NCBI GenBank assembly: GCA_902786565.1
Contig: CADACW010000017.1
Span: 45,164 to 109,163 of the forward strand
Source of the DNA: an uncultured Prevotellaceae bacterium
GTDB lineage: Bacteria; Bacteroidota; Bacteroidia; Bacteroidales; Bacteroidaceae
DNA: 64,000 bases
Direction of reading: 5' to 3'
A program made the position numbers and the translations under genes. This document shows positions 55,401-63,933 of the stretch, one piece after another; position 1 is the stretch's first letter; each line of letters opens with the position of its first letter. The notes beneath the pieces were generated by a model that did no database searches, was not told where the DNA came from, and worked only from the letters and a program-made list of their open reading frames with translations.

Positions 55401-57500
55401 AACGGCTATCGTACCACCGACATCGCTTTCCAGTTCCAGTTCTCAACGAAGGGCTTCACTACTGCTACTTTCACCGCCGATATGGCCGCGAAGAACATGG
55501 CATCGAAATACTGGAAAGCACTCGTATCGACTGATGGCAAGGAGTTCAGCCCCATCAACGGCGCAACTTGGACGATGACGGCCAATACCGTGATGCCACT
55601 TTCCATTGAACTGCCTGCCTCTGTCATGGGTATAGAGACCGTCTATTTGCGCATCACGGGCGACGGCAGCGACATGCTCTCGTCGAGCTATGCTTTCGAC
55701 CAGACTTTTGACGGTCTGGATTACACTTCACACTCTGAGAGTGGCGTGGGCAATGTCTATGTCATTGGCACCGCTGAAGTAACAGCCGACGATGTGGCTC
55801 CGGTAGTCACCGCCACCCTCCCCACCGACGGCGCTACTGAAGTCAGCGCTACCGGTCGCATCACCATTAGTTTTGACGAGCGCATACAGCCGGGTAAAGC
55901 GAATGGAGAGGCAACCCTCCGTCCGGCAGTCGTCAGCACTTCTGCCGAAAATGTCGACATCACCCCCACTTGGAGTAGCCGCTCTGTCAGTTTCAGCTAT
56001 ATGGGGCTGGCATACGGCATGCAGTACACCTTCACCCTGCCTGCCGGCTATGTGCAGGATCGCTCCGGCAATGCCGCCGAAGGCCTCACACTGACCTTCA
56101 CCACTATGGACCGACAGCAGCCAGCCGCCCGACTCTATGATGCCGTGGTCGACCCCAAGGGTACGGCACCGGCCGGTTTCACCGGAGAGACTTACTCTAC
56201 CGTCCAGGCCGCCATCGATGCCGCTCCTGCCGGACGTGGCAAGCCCTGGCTTATTTTCATCAAGAACGGCCAGTACAAGGAGCACGTCGACATCCCCAAG
56301 ACGAAACCCTACATCCACCTCATCGGCCAGAATCGTGACAAGACCGTCATCCTCGACGACCGTATGGCCGGTGGCGACAACGCCCAGCACGTCAGTGTGG
56401 CTGCCACCGTTGTGGTGAACGCCGACAACTGCTTCTTCGAGAACCTTACGATGGAGAACAGCTACGGCCATGAGCAGCTGAACGGCCCCCAGGCACTGGC
56501 TCTGAACACCATGGGCGACCGCATCGCCATGAACGGCGTTGCCCTGCTCTCTTATCAGGACACCTGGATCACCACTTCCACCTCGAACAACCGCCACTAC
56601 ATCCGCCACTCCGTCATCGAGGGTGCCGTAGACTTCATATATAATAGTGGTAATGTCTATCTCGACGGTGACACGCTCGAAATCAACCGCCCCTCTGGTG
56701 GCTACATAGTGGCTCCCAGCCACGGACAGGATGTGAAGTGGGGCTATGTGTTCCAGAACAACGTCATTCGTCCGCGCCGTGGCATCGACGTGAAGGACGT
56801 GTGGCTTGGCCGCCCCTGGCACAACCAGCCGAAGACCGTCTATATCAACACGCAGAGCTTCGTCAACATTCCCGCTAAGGGTTGGTACAACACCATGGGC
56901 GGACTGCCTGCCCTCTGGGCCGAATACAACACCACCGATGCCAACGGCAACCCTGTGGACCTCTCTCAGCGTGAGAGTTACTACTATTATACCGACCGCG
57001 AAACGGGCGATAAGCATGAGGTGTTTGGGGTGAAGAACACGCTAACCGCCGAGGAGGCTGCCCAGTACACCATCAAGAACGTGATGGGTGGCGATGACAA
57101 CTGGCAGCCCGACCTGATGTGCGAGGCTTGCGACGCACCTCATGTGACAAAAGCCAATGGCACCATCAGTTGGCAGCCAGTGCCCTACGCCATCTGCTAC
57201 GTGGTGACCCGCAACGACGAGGTCGTCGGCTTCACCACCGAGACGGAGTTCGATGTCACCGGCACCGATGCCGACAGCTACAAGGTGCAGGCAGTCAATG
57301 AGTTTGGCGGGCTCTCGCAGTTCGGCCATCCCGACAGCACGCCCACAGGCATTGAGACCGTAGGCCAGCAGACCCGCACCGCCGCCCCCGCCGTGTACGA
57401 CATGCTGGGCCGCCGCATCGACGGTCAGCGCCACGCGGTCAGCGGACAGCTGCACATCGTGTGCCAGGCCGACGGCACTTTCAAAAAGACTACCTACTAA
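52428..57500 (+). CDS. Giant CE12-CE8 pectin esterase (acetylesterase plus methylesterase)
   Basis: 1690 residues from MKKLSTIIFLLSLAFGLSMQ; upstream in-frame start 52377 lacks a signal. An N-terminal SGNH esterase (about 22-280) has GDSTMAP and DNTHYNATGA and resembles rhamnogalacturonan acetylesterase (CE12). Beta-rich linkers follow, two InlB-type repeats (about 763-910; EAGTVTREPD, GYRFVEWQD, KFLQWTD) and a Big_5-like domain (about 1120-1235). The CE8 pectin methylesterase (about 1250-1540) has YSTVQAAIDAAP, GPQALAL, SYQDTW, GAVDFIYN and WLGRPWHN. An FN3-like part and sorting-type tail (YDMLGRRIDGQ) end it. It would remove acetyl and methyl esters from pectin outside the cytoplasm. Not an obvious member of the fructan locus. 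Confidence 0.88.
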   Translation: MKKLSTIIFLLSLAFGLSMQAKKVHTLGDSTMAPYDENATVTRGWGMYFGNFLTNGWTSVNYARGGRDSRGGYNELWQNAKSSVQAGDYVLIQFAHNDEKIGGADRDAVYNYYISKGMTTEAAALDTRGTTPSTTYKEWLTKIVNEVKAKNATPVLVSAVCRCYFSNEKINRAGRHDLGDKFTILTDNGLVEGNKVGTDDHSMDYSYHMKQLAAELGVDFIDMTTATKELYESYGSTKCKATLFNENDNTHYNATGALLAARLCAQLMKEQGILSDAIIVPTDLSVNPAVADMGDGYKGQTATKELTLNGFGLSPAEGTISITATDGIELSLDKKTWASSLSVDYKNGTLVQTFFARVQLADTGLFTGTITAAQGSKSIDVPLSVNIIELGGGAPFSVTWPLTANDAAVTVPDGLPVGDVKYSMLTKYGNNADYGTLAYVEGGWAKAEDDDPDRYVQFSLRCPEGQTIDINNIAMLVGARGGNGMRCHVYYSTDGFRTRTTIYAPSSMTSNTMNTVEAQPVISLEEGEELQLRVYPWYTSNATGKYICVKDLTVSGQMKSAGGVNIEGNILFKLDKGGVEQADDAVFTPSDMQAGFAAKKFTAGSSLTLNGTTTYTGQNNEKTTQTSIYNGTDGSFPSTPTPENTLTLTLTPEDGYQFVPAKLSFEGARYGTDGGTLTVSAAVGDNQQTLCEKANVNRSGKSLDLSQFSFELSNLVASFDEPLRLNFSFIGLGKTKTMGLSNIVVEGQLVGSSSTTTKYALNTIVEPAEAGTVTREPDLTSYKEGAEVILTANKNFGYRFVEWQDNEGKTLSTDAVFTVKMAAEQTVKAVFQSVPVYTVTTRVTNDADRTLGSITLTPNDHNNQYEAGSEITVTANESKILKFLQWTDENENAGTTAVRTLTVNSDMELVANYEVQDFIAVFDASANNYYVYPSTSGYPFPADLTWDNERNAFSSVVKVSNGSLAYTQDGGLPVVRNREGVVLSGINGLYQNGYRTTDIAFQFQFSTKGFTTATFTADMAAKNMASKYWKALVSTDGKEFSPINGATWTMTANTVMPLSIELPASVMGIETVYLRITGDGSDMLSSSYAFDQTFDGLDYTSHSESGVGNVYVIGTAEVTADDVAPVVTATLPTDGATEVSATGRITISFDERIQPGKANGEATLRPAVVSTSAENVDITPTWSSRSVSFSYMGLAYGMQYTFTLPAGYVQDRSGNAAEGLTLTFTTMDRQQPAARLYDAVVDPKGTAPAGFTGETYSTVQAAIDAAPAGRGKPWLIFIKNGQYKEHVDIPKTKPYIHLIGQNRDKTVILDDRMAGGDNAQHVSVAATVVVNADNCFFENLTMENSYGHEQLNGPQALALNTMGDRIAMNGVALLSYQDTWITTSTSNNRHYIRHSVIEGAVDFIYNSGNVYLDGDTLEINRPSGGYIVAPSHGQDVKWGYVFQNNVIRPRRGIDVKDVWLGRPWHNQPKTVYINTQSFVNIPAKGWYNTMGGLPALWAEYNTTDANGNPVDLSQRESYYYYTDRETGDKHEVFGVKNTLTAEEAAQYTIKNVMGGDDNWQPDLMCEACDAPHVTKANGTISWQPVPYAICYVVTRNDEVVGFTTETEFDVTGTDADSYKVQAVNEFGGLSQFGHPDSTPTGIETVGQQTRTAAPAVYDMLGRRIDGQRHAVSGQLHIVCQADGTFKKTTY

Positions 57501-57520
57501 TCAAAACAACCAACTCATGT

Positions 57521-57556
57521 TGAAAGGCCGGGCCCCGCTGAGGGTCCGGCCTTCTT
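57521..57556 (+). terminator. Terminator after the pectin esterase
   Basis: AAGGCCGGGCCC / GGGTCCGGCCTT hairpin with CTTC tail. Confidence 0.8.
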
Positions 57557-57651
57557 CATCATTTCGCCCCCCTCCAGGAAGCCAAACAGGAAGGACGAGC
57601 TGAACGTTGGTTAAAAAAAATTAAATGGTGAGGCGTGCAGGGGCCTTGTGC

Positions 57652-57682
57652 TTGGCCGTGTCGGCAAATATCACTACCTTTG
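57652..57682 (+). promoter_or_regulatory. Promoter of rpsJ
   Basis: TTG (57652-57654), 20-base spacer, TACCTTTG (57675-57682) followed by C; leader about 86 bases. This shows that rpsJ is expressed on its own. Confidence 0.75.
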
Positions 57683-57774
57683 CAGCCCGAAACGAAAAAA
57701 CGCTGTTGAGCAAATGACTCTTTAGCAGCGCAGAATAGTAAAATAGTTTAATAACAAAATTGTAAAATCAAACA

Positions 57775-58080
57775 ATGAGTCAGAAAATCAGAATTAAGCT
57801 GAAGAGCTACGACCACAAATTGGTCGACAAGTCAGCAGAGAAGATTGTGAAGGCCGTGAAGGCCACGGGTGCCATCATCAGCGGTCCTATCCCCCTGCCC
57901 ACCCACAAGCGTATCTACACCGTCAACCGCTCTACCTTCGTCAACAAGAAGAGCCGCGAGCAGTTCCAGTTGAGCGACTACAAGCGCCTCATCGACATCT
58001 ACTCGTCGACTGCCAAGACCGTTGACGCCCTGATGAAGCTCGAGCTTCCCAGTGGTGTTGAGGTGGAGATCAAGGTATAG
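57775..58080 (+). CDS. rpsJ: 30S ribosomal protein S10
   Basis: 101 residues, complete: [40 protein letters not shown], ending VEIKV. It is usually first in the S10 operon, or follows fusA in Bacteroidales. Here it stands alone with its own promoter and terminator; rplC does not follow, and fusA lies 31 kb away on the other strand. Confidence 0.97.
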   Translation: MSQKIRIKLKSYDHKLVDKSAEKIVKAVKATGAIISGPIPLPTHKRIYTVNRSTFVNKKSREQFQLSDYKRLIDIYSSTAKTVDALMKLELPSGVEVEIKV

Positions 58081-58103
58081 TTCCCCTTATAGCAAAGTAA
58101 AAA

Positions 58104-58147
58104 TGAGCCTGCAAGAAACATTCAGTTTCGTTGCAGGCTTTTTTTTG
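58104..58147. terminator. Terminator between rpsJ and DUF4831 gene
   Basis: AGCCTGCAA / TTGCAGGCT stem with an extra inner pair (GAAAC/GTTTC-like) and a run of eight T. Confidence 0.88.
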
Positions 58148-58198
58148 CTCCGTCCACTATAGCTCCCAGTTGGGTATTGTGTTTCTGCGATTGGGTTC

Positions 58199-59305
58199 TT
58201 ATTTTTTCTTCCCGTCCTCTTCGGGCAGGGGGAGCAGTTTTTCCAGGGCACCGCTGACGGGCGAGAGCCAGAGGTGGGTAGTGAAATGACGGTTGAACAG
58301 ATTGCCGCCGAGCAACTGCACATTGCCGAACTGGGCAGCGGGATGCTCGGCCGACTGGATGGGCTGCACACCCTGGAAGATGGTGGCCCGCATGCGGCCC
58401 GGCACCACATAGTAGATGCCCTGCTCGGTGGTTTTCTTCTTCGCTTTGGCCTTGGCCACGGCCTCCTCGTCGGTGGGCGGCAGACTGGTCAGGTCGTCAA
58501 TGCTGATGTAGAAGGGTGCACCCGAAAGGTCGTCGGCATCGACCATCCCCAGCTCCTTCGACAGCCGGAACAGCAAATGGCGGTTCACCGGCCCGTCGGG
58601 TATAAAGGTGATGATGTGCTCGGTGGTGTCGCGCACAGTGACGCCCTGAAACATCGACGTCAGTGCCTTGTCCTGCTTCTCCAACTGGTTCAGCATCAGC
58701 CGCAGTTGCTCGCCGTCCTTGGGCATGAAGTCGGCCTGCCCCTTGACTAGCATGCTGCGGTTCTCGCGTATGTCGTATATCTCCTGAGCCGTCAGTTCGG
58801 CCATCTTGGCGGTGCTGCCCGCGGCCAGTATCTCCTCGCCCATAAACAGACGTGGATTGGGTGCCTCCTCCCTTTCGGCAGGACGGAATGGGGCCGGCAG
58901 CTCCGGGCGGTCGGCCTCGGCATTGACGGCCAGCAGGCAGCCGTCGTCCGACAGCACCACGTTGGCCGCCACGGTGGCGGGATTGTACTTCACAGCATAG
59001 CATTTGGTCTCGTCGGCCACGCCCACAGCCATCTGGCCGACGCTGATGACGCGATGGCTGACGGTGGGTTCGAGACCCACGTTGGTGAGTCGCAGGTAGC
59101 GCTGGGCATAGCTGGCCAGGTCGCCCGGCGTATAGGTGGTCTTCTCTACCAGCACGCTGATGCGCAGTGCCGTCTTGGGCAGGAAGTAGACGGCGCCCTC
59201 GCCAGTGAGTCCTGGCCGGTATGGTGAAACGGATGTCTGGCCCACGGCGGCGGCAGCGGTCAGGAGGCTGGCTGCCAGTGCGGTTGCTCTGAACAATGTC
59301 TTCAT
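58199..59305 (-). CDS. DUF4831 family exported protein
   Basis: 368 residues; signal peptide to about residue 23 (AAAVGQ). The body (LPKTALRISVLVEKTTYTPG, YAQRYL, ... GIYYVVPGRMRATIF) matches DUF4831, a Bacteroidales family of unknown function thought to lie in the periplasm. Lys-rich C-terminus. It starts directly after the nnr stop with no gap, so it is in an operon with nnr; why the two are linked is not clear. Confidence 0.8.
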   Translation of the reverse strand: MKTLFRATALAASLLTAAAAVGQTSVSPYRPGLTGEGAVYFLPKTALRISVLVEKTTYTPGDLASYAQRYLRLTNVGLEPTVSHRVISVGQMAVGVADETKCYAVKYNPATVAANVVLSDDGCLLAVNAEADRPELPAPFRPAEREEAPNPRLFMGEEILAAGSTAKMAELTAQEIYDIRENRSMLVKGQADFMPKDGEQLRLMLNQLEKQDKALTSMFQGVTVRDTTEHIITFIPDGPVNRHLLFRLSKELGMVDADDLSGAPFYISIDDLTSLPPTDEEAVAKAKAKKKTTEQGIYYVVPGRMRATIFQGVQPIQSAEHPAAQFGNVQLLGGNLFNRHFTTHLWLSPVSGALEKLLPLPEEDGKKK

Positions 59306-60862
59306 TTATCTAAGGTTTTCAATTGATGTCTGGTCTTCCGCCCCCGTGCCGTTCTGCAACTGCATGAACGCCTTCGGCAGGAAGTCTACGATGTCGCTGG
59401 CTATGAGGCTTTCCTCGCCCAGCTGCTGTGCGGCCAGGTCGCCAGCCAGCCCGTGCAGATAGACGCCCAGCAGACATGCCTCGCGCCGCTGGTAGCCGCG
59501 GGCCAGGAGCCCGGTGATGATGCCGGTGAGCACATCGCCGCTGCCGGCGGTGGCCATGCCTGCATTGCCCGTGGTGTTGAAGGCCACGTGGCCGTCGGGC
59601 ATGCAGATGGCGGTATGGTGGCCCTTCAGCACCACATAGCCCTGCAGGCGCTCGGCCAGCTGGCGGGCCTTGGTCAGCCGCTCGTAGCTGTCCACGCACT
59701 GCCCCTCCAGGCGGTCCAGCTCCTTGGGGTGCGGGGTGAGTATGATGCCCTTGGGCACCTGCTGCAGCCAGGCGTGGCGCGTAGCCATGATGTTGATGGC
59801 GTCGGCATCGGCCACCACGGGGCACTGCGCCCGCCGCAGCTGCGCCACCATGGCTATGCTGGTCTGCTCGGTGGTGCCCAGCCCGGGGCCTATGCCCAGG
59901 GCCTGGAAGTCGTCGGTGGCGATGGTCTCTGAGACGATGGTCTCCTCGCGGTCCAGATGGAGCACGGCTTCGGGCACGGCCGTCTGCAGGATATAGGCAT
60001 TGCGCTTGGGGGTGTGCACCGTCACCTTGCCCGTTCCGCTGCGCAGACAGGCTCTTGCGGCCAGGATGGCGGCCCCGGCCATGCCATAGCTGCCGCCCAC
60101 GATGAGGGCATGGCCCATCACGCCCTTGTGGGCAAACGGATTGCGGGACAGCAGCAGCCGGCGGATGTCGCCTTTGGCGGTCAGAGTGTAGTGGGCCTCG
60201 GTCTTCTCAATACCCTCCTGACTGAGTTGGATGTCGAGGATGCAGAGTTCGCCCACGAACATCTGGTTTTCAGGAAAGAGAAAAGCCAGCTTGCTGTGCT
60301 GCAGCGTCAGCGTGACGTCGGCGCGGATGATGTTTGCCCGCACGTTGTAGGTATTGTCTTCGGTCATCAGCCCCGAAGGCACGTCGATGCTCACCACCTG
60401 TGCCGCCGAGGCATTGATATACTTCACCAGCGAGGCGAAGCCGCCGGCCAGGGGCTTGTTCAGGCCCGAACCAAAGAGACCGTCGACCACCAGCATGCCC
60501 TCCTCCAGGCGGGGCGGGTCGAACTCCTGGGTCACCTCGGTGAGCAGCATGCGGCCCTTCTTGTCGCAAAGGCGCTTCTTGTTGGTGGCACACTCGGCCG
60601 AAAGATGGCCGGAAATATTGAAAAGGAAGGTCTGGACCTGATAGCCACGGTCGATGAGCAGCCGCGACACAGCCAGCGCATCGCCGCCATTGTTGCCCGG
60701 TCCGGCAAACACCACCACCGGCACACTGGAGGGCCAACGGTCTGCAATGGCCTGGGTGATTGCGCGTGCAGCTCGCTCCATCAGGTCAATCGGCTTGATG
60801 GGCTCATGCTCTATGGTGTACTTGTCCAGCTCATGTATCTGGGTACTTGTGAAAATTTTCAT
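59306..60862 (-). CDS. nnr: Bifunctional NAD(P)H-hydrate epimerase / ADP-dependent dehydratase
   Basis: 518 residues from MKIFTSTQIHELDKYTIEHE; the frame extends to 60892 but overlaps the promoter. The N-terminal YjeF domain (1-215) has FAGPGNNGGDALAVSRLL and VDGLFGSGLNKPL. The C-terminal ribokinase-like domain (about 235-515) has GGSYGMAGAAILAARACLRS and the NTGNAGMATAGSGDVLTGII nucleotide loop. It repairs damaged NAD(P)H hydrates. The predicted transcription start (about 60865) is only a few bases from the ATG. Divergent from uxaA. Confidence 0.94.
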   Translation of the reverse strand: MKIFTSTQIHELDKYTIEHEPIKPIDLMERAARAITQAIADRWPSSVPVVVFAGPGNNGGDALAVSRLLIDRGYQVQTFLFNISGHLSAECATNKKRLCDKKGRMLLTEVTQEFDPPRLEEGMLVVDGLFGSGLNKPLAGGFASLVKYINASAAQVVSIDVPSGLMTEDNTYNVRANIIRADVTLTLQHSKLAFLFPENQMFVGELCILDIQLSQEGIEKTEAHYTLTAKGDIRRLLLSRNPFAHKGVMGHALIVGGSYGMAGAAILAARACLRSGTGKVTVHTPKRNAYILQTAVPEAVLHLDREETIVSETIATDDFQALGIGPGLGTTEQTSIAMVAQLRRAQCPVVADADAINIMATRHAWLQQVPKGIILTPHPKELDRLEGQCVDSYERLTKARQLAERLQGYVVLKGHHTAICMPDGHVAFNTTGNAGMATAGSGDVLTGIITGLLARGYQRREACLLGVYLHGLAGDLAAQQLGEESLIASDIVDFLPKAFMQLQNGTGAEDQTSIENLR

Positions 60863-60870
60863 AACACGTG

Positions 60871-60878
60871 CAAAAGTA
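60871..60878 (-). promoter_or_regulatory. -7 element of the nnr promoter
   Basis: Minus-strand TACTTTTG, with a TTG 18 bases upstream (60899-60897). It ends 8 bases before the nnr ATG, suggesting a nearly leaderless mRNA. Confidence 0.55.
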
Positions 60879-60918
60879 CAAAAAACTTCCAAAACACAAA
60901 AGCAATTTATACTTTTTT

Positions 60919-60949
60919 TTGGCTGGTATACATTTTTTGCTTACCTTTG
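60919..60949 (+). promoter_or_regulatory. Promoter of the uxaA-pyrE operon
   Basis: TTG (60919-60921), 20-base spacer, TACCTTTG (60942-60949) followed by C; ATG at 60982. Confidence 0.75.
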
Positions 60950-60981
60950 CAGGCAAAACAACTAAAACGACAGCAATCTTT

Positions 60982-62487
60982 ATGGAACAAGCAACATTCT
61001 TGAAAATCAATCCGGCTGACTCTGTGGTGGTATGCCTGCAGCCGAAGAAGAAAGGTGACATCATCGAAGTGGACGGACAGCAGATAGTCATCGCACAGGA
61101 CACGCCGGCGGGCCACAAAGTGCTCATACGCGACGTTGACGAGGGCGAGAACATCATCAAATACGGCTACCCGATAGGACATGCCCGACAGAGCCTGAAA
61201 GCTGGCGACTGGGTGAACGAGAACAACCTGAAGACCAACCTGAGCGGCACGCTGGAGTACACCTACGAGCCGGTGGACGAGAAGCTGGCCATTGCACATG
61301 AGAACCGCACCTTCAAGGGCTACGTGCGCAAAAACGGCGACGTGGGCGTGCGCAACGAGATATGGATTGTGCCCACCGTGGGCTGCGTCAACGGCATTGC
61401 CGAAAAGCTGGCACGCCAACTGAGTGAAGAGTTGAGGATGAAGAGCGAAGACTCTGCGCTTCAGGTTCAAGCCTGGCACCACAACTACGGCTGCTCGCAA
61501 CTCTCTGAAGACCATGAGAACACCCGCAAGGTGCTGCGCGACATCTGTCTGCACCCCAACGCCGGCGCCGTGCTGGTGCTGAGCCTGGGCTGCGAGAACA
61601 ACCAGCCCGAGGACTTCATGCAGATGCTGGGCGACTACGACAAGGAGCGCATCCGCCTGCTGGTGACACAGCGCGTGGATGGTGACGAGGTGGAAGAGGG
61701 CATGAGAATCCTGCGCGAACTGGCCGACATAGCCGGCAAGGACCGCCGCGAGGAGGTGCCCGTGTCGAAATTGCGCGTGGGACTGAAGTGCGGCGGCAGC
61801 GACGGCTTCAGCGGCATCACAGCCAACCCCCTGGTGGGCGAGTTCAGCGACTGGCTGGTGGCACAGGGCGGCACCAGCGTGCTCACCGAGGTGCCCGAGA
61901 TGTTCGGCGCAGAGACAATCCTGATGAACCGCTGCGAGACCCGCGAACTGTTCGACCAGACGGTGTCGATGATCAACAACTTCAAGAACTACTTCCTCTC
62001 ACACGGCGAGCCTGTGGGCGAAAACCCGTCGCCGGGCAACAAGGCCGGCGGCATCTCCACCCTGGAGGACAAAGCCCTGGGCTGCACACAGAAGTGCGGA
62101 CGCGCACCGGTGAGCGGTGTCATGGAGTATGGCGACCGGCTGCAGCACAACGGACTGAACCTGCTCTCAGCACCCGGCAACGACCTGGTGGCTGCCACGG
62201 CACTGGCCTCGTGCGGCTGCCACATCGTGCTCTTCACCACCGGACGCGGCACGCCCTTCGGCACCTTCGTGCCCACGATGAAGGTGGCCACCAACCCCAC
62301 ACTGGCAGCACGCAAGCCCATGTGGGTCGACTTCAACGCCGGACAACTCATAGAGGGCCGCACCATGCAGGAACTGGTGCCGGAGTTCATAGACAAGGTG
62401 CTCAGCGTGGCCAGCGGCGAGAAAGCCCGCAACGAGGAAAACGGCTACCGCGAAATCTCCATCTTCAAGAACGGTGTAACACTCTAA
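60982..62487 (+). CDS. uxaA: Altronate dehydratase
   Basis: 501 residues from MEQATFLKINPADSVVVCLQ. N-terminal SAF domain (about 1-95; ending AGDWVNENNL) and the large dehydratase domain with VPTVGCVNGIA, LGCENNQPEDF, LKCGGSDGFSGITANPLVG and CGCHIVLFTTGRGTPFGTF. Conserved cysteines suit an iron-dependent enzyme. It converts D-altronate to 2-keto-3-deoxygluconate in galacturonate breakdown, so it may use the product of pectin degradation that the esterase upstream starts. Other uxa/uxu genes are not in the window. pyrE follows by 15 bases. Confidence 0.92.
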   Translation: MEQATFLKINPADSVVVCLQPKKKGDIIEVDGQQIVIAQDTPAGHKVLIRDVDEGENIIKYGYPIGHARQSLKAGDWVNENNLKTNLSGTLEYTYEPVDEKLAIAHENRTFKGYVRKNGDVGVRNEIWIVPTVGCVNGIAEKLARQLSEELRMKSEDSALQVQAWHHNYGCSQLSEDHENTRKVLRDICLHPNAGAVLVLSLGCENNQPEDFMQMLGDYDKERIRLLVTQRVDGDEVEEGMRILRELADIAGKDRREEVPVSKLRVGLKCGGSDGFSGITANPLVGEFSDWLVAQGGTSVLTEVPEMFGAETILMNRCETRELFDQTVSMINNFKNYFLSHGEPVGENPSPGNKAGGISTLEDKALGCTQKCGRAPVSGVMEYGDRLQHNGLNLLSAPGNDLVAATALASCGCHIVLFTTGRGTPFGTFVPTMKVATNPTLAARKPMWVDFNAGQLIEGRTMQELVPEFIDKVLSVASGEKARNEENGYREISIFKNGVTL

Positions 62488-62502
62488 GACTTCAATAAGA
62501 CA

Positions 62503-63138
62503 ATGGAAACAATCAAAAGCATATTTGCAAAGAAACTGCTGGAGGTGAAGGCCGTCAAACTGCAACCCGACGAGCCCTTCACCTGGGCCAGCGGATGGCG
62601 GTCGCCCATCTATACCGACAACCGTAAGACACTCTCCTACCCCGCCTTGCGCTCATTCGTGAAGATTGAGCTGTGCCACCTCATCCAGGAGCATTTTCCC
62701 GAAGCCGACGCTGTGGCTGGCGTGGCCACGGGGGCCATTGCCCAAGGGGCACTGGTGGCCGACGAGATGGGCCTGCCATTCTGCTACGTGCGCCCCAAGC
62801 CAAAAGACCACGGCATGGGCAACCAGATTGAGGGCGAGCTGCCCGCAGGGTCGAAGGTGGTGGTGGTCGAAGACCTCATCAGCACCGGAGGCAGCAGCCT
62901 GAAGGCCGTCGACGCCCTGCGCCAGGCCGGCCTACAGGTGGTGGGCATGGTGGCCTCGTTCACCTACGGCTTCCCCGTGGCCGAAGAGGCATTCAGAGAG
63001 GCCGGCATCCAGCTCTTCACCCTGAGCGACTATGAGCACGTGGTGGCCGAGGCCGCCAAGACAGGCTATATTGCCGAGAACGACCAGCCCGTGCTGGCCG
63101 AATGGCGCAAGAATCCCAGTGAATGGAGAAAGGAGTAG
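62503..63138 (+). CDS. pyrE: Orotate phosphoribosyltransferase
   Basis: 211 residues. PRPP-binding motif VVVVEDLISTGGSS (about 119-132) and FTWASGWRSPIYTDNR near the start. It forms OMP from orotate and PRPP in pyrimidine synthesis. It lies between uxaA and an SRPBCC gene; the latter begins 4 bases after its stop, so the three are probably co-transcribed. Confidence 0.94.
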   Translation: METIKSIFAKKLLEVKAVKLQPDEPFTWASGWRSPIYTDNRKTLSYPALRSFVKIELCHLIQEHFPEADAVAGVATGAIAQGALVADEMGLPFCYVRPKPKDHGMGNQIEGELPAGSKVVVVEDLISTGGSSLKAVDALRQAGLQVVGMVASFTYGFPVAEEAFREAGIQLFTLSDYEHVVAEAAKTGYIAENDQPVLAEWRKNPSEWRKE

Positions 63139-63142
63139 AGCG

Positions 63143-63556
63143 ATGGCAAAATATGAAAGCAGCGTAAAACAGGTGCCTTACCCACAGCAGGCTGTATACA
63201 GGAACATCAGCGACCTGAGCAATCTGGAGCGGGTGCGCCACCTTGTGCCGGAGGACAAGATCAACAGTTTCTCCTTCGACCGCGACACCGTGTCGGTCGA
63301 CGTGCCCCCCGTGGGACAAATAACCCTGCGCATCGTGGACCGCGACGAGCCTAAGTGCGTGAAGTTTGAGACCGAACAGTCGCCCATACCCTTCCACCTC
63401 TGGATACAGGTGCTGCCCACGGGCGATGCATCGTCGAAGATAAAGGTCACAGTCGATGCCGACATCCCCTTCATGCTCAAAGCCATGGTCAGCGGCCCAC
63501 TGCAGGACGGTGTGGAGAAAGTGGCCGACGCATTGGCCATGATTCCCTACGAATGA
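63143..63556 (+). CDS. SRPBCC (START-like) family protein
   Basis: 137 residues from MAKYESSVKQVPYPQQAVYR; the longer frame from 63032 overlaps pyrE. The start (YPQQAVYRNISDLSNLE) and the late amphipathic helix (LKAMVSGPLQDGVEKVADAL) fit the helix-grip fold that binds hydrophobic ligands. Function unknown. Often found downstream of pyrE in Bacteroidales as far as I recall. Confidence 0.8.
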   Translation: MAKYESSVKQVPYPQQAVYRNISDLSNLERVRHLVPEDKINSFSFDRDTVSVDVPPVGQITLRIVDRDEPKCVKFETEQSPIPFHLWIQVLPTGDASSKIKVTVDADIPFMLKAMVSGPLQDGVEKVADALAMIPYE

Positions 63557-63600
63557 ACCATCTTTCTGTCCCCCCAACGAAACTGAATAAAATTTAAATT

Positions 63601-63645
63601 GCGACACCCTTTGGCAAATATCTGCCAAAGGGTGTTGCCGTTTCA
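63601..63645 (+). terminator. Terminator of the uxaA-pyrE operon
   Basis: ACACCCTTTGGCA / TGCCAAAGGGTGT stem with a six-base loop, followed by TGCCGTTTC. Confidence 0.85.
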
Positions 63646-63757
63646 ACAAACTTCTTTCCTAAACACGTCAGGGCTTTCTCTGAGGAAGAGCCGTGCAAAC
63701 TTGAACTCGCCTCCGCCCCCACGCTGAGAAAGAACCGTCCAAACTCTTCAATTCTCT

Positions 63758-63933
63758 AGCCTGAATTATTCATAGAAAATGTATTTCTTTTTGTAAAACG
63801 CTAATTATCAATTATTTATCGCGAATTAATCATTAATTTTTTATTTATGAATAATTCGGAAAATTTATGGTAATTCGCATGAAAAAGAAAGACTTAGCGG
63901 CATTCAGTTTAATTGCCGTGAATAATTCAGGCT
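63758..63933. repeat. Inverted-repeat bounded AT-rich element (about 176 bp)
   Basis: Perfect 15-base ends AGCCTGAATTATTCA (63758-63772) and TGAATAATTCAGGCT (63919-63933), with weaker pairing extending outward about 10 bases. The inside is AT-rich and has further partial pairs (GCGAATTA/TAATTCGC) and GAATAATTC copies. No ORF. It resembles a foldback (MITE-like) element. 63934-64000 has no gene seen; it ends in a segment shared with 45552-45600. Confidence 0.7.
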
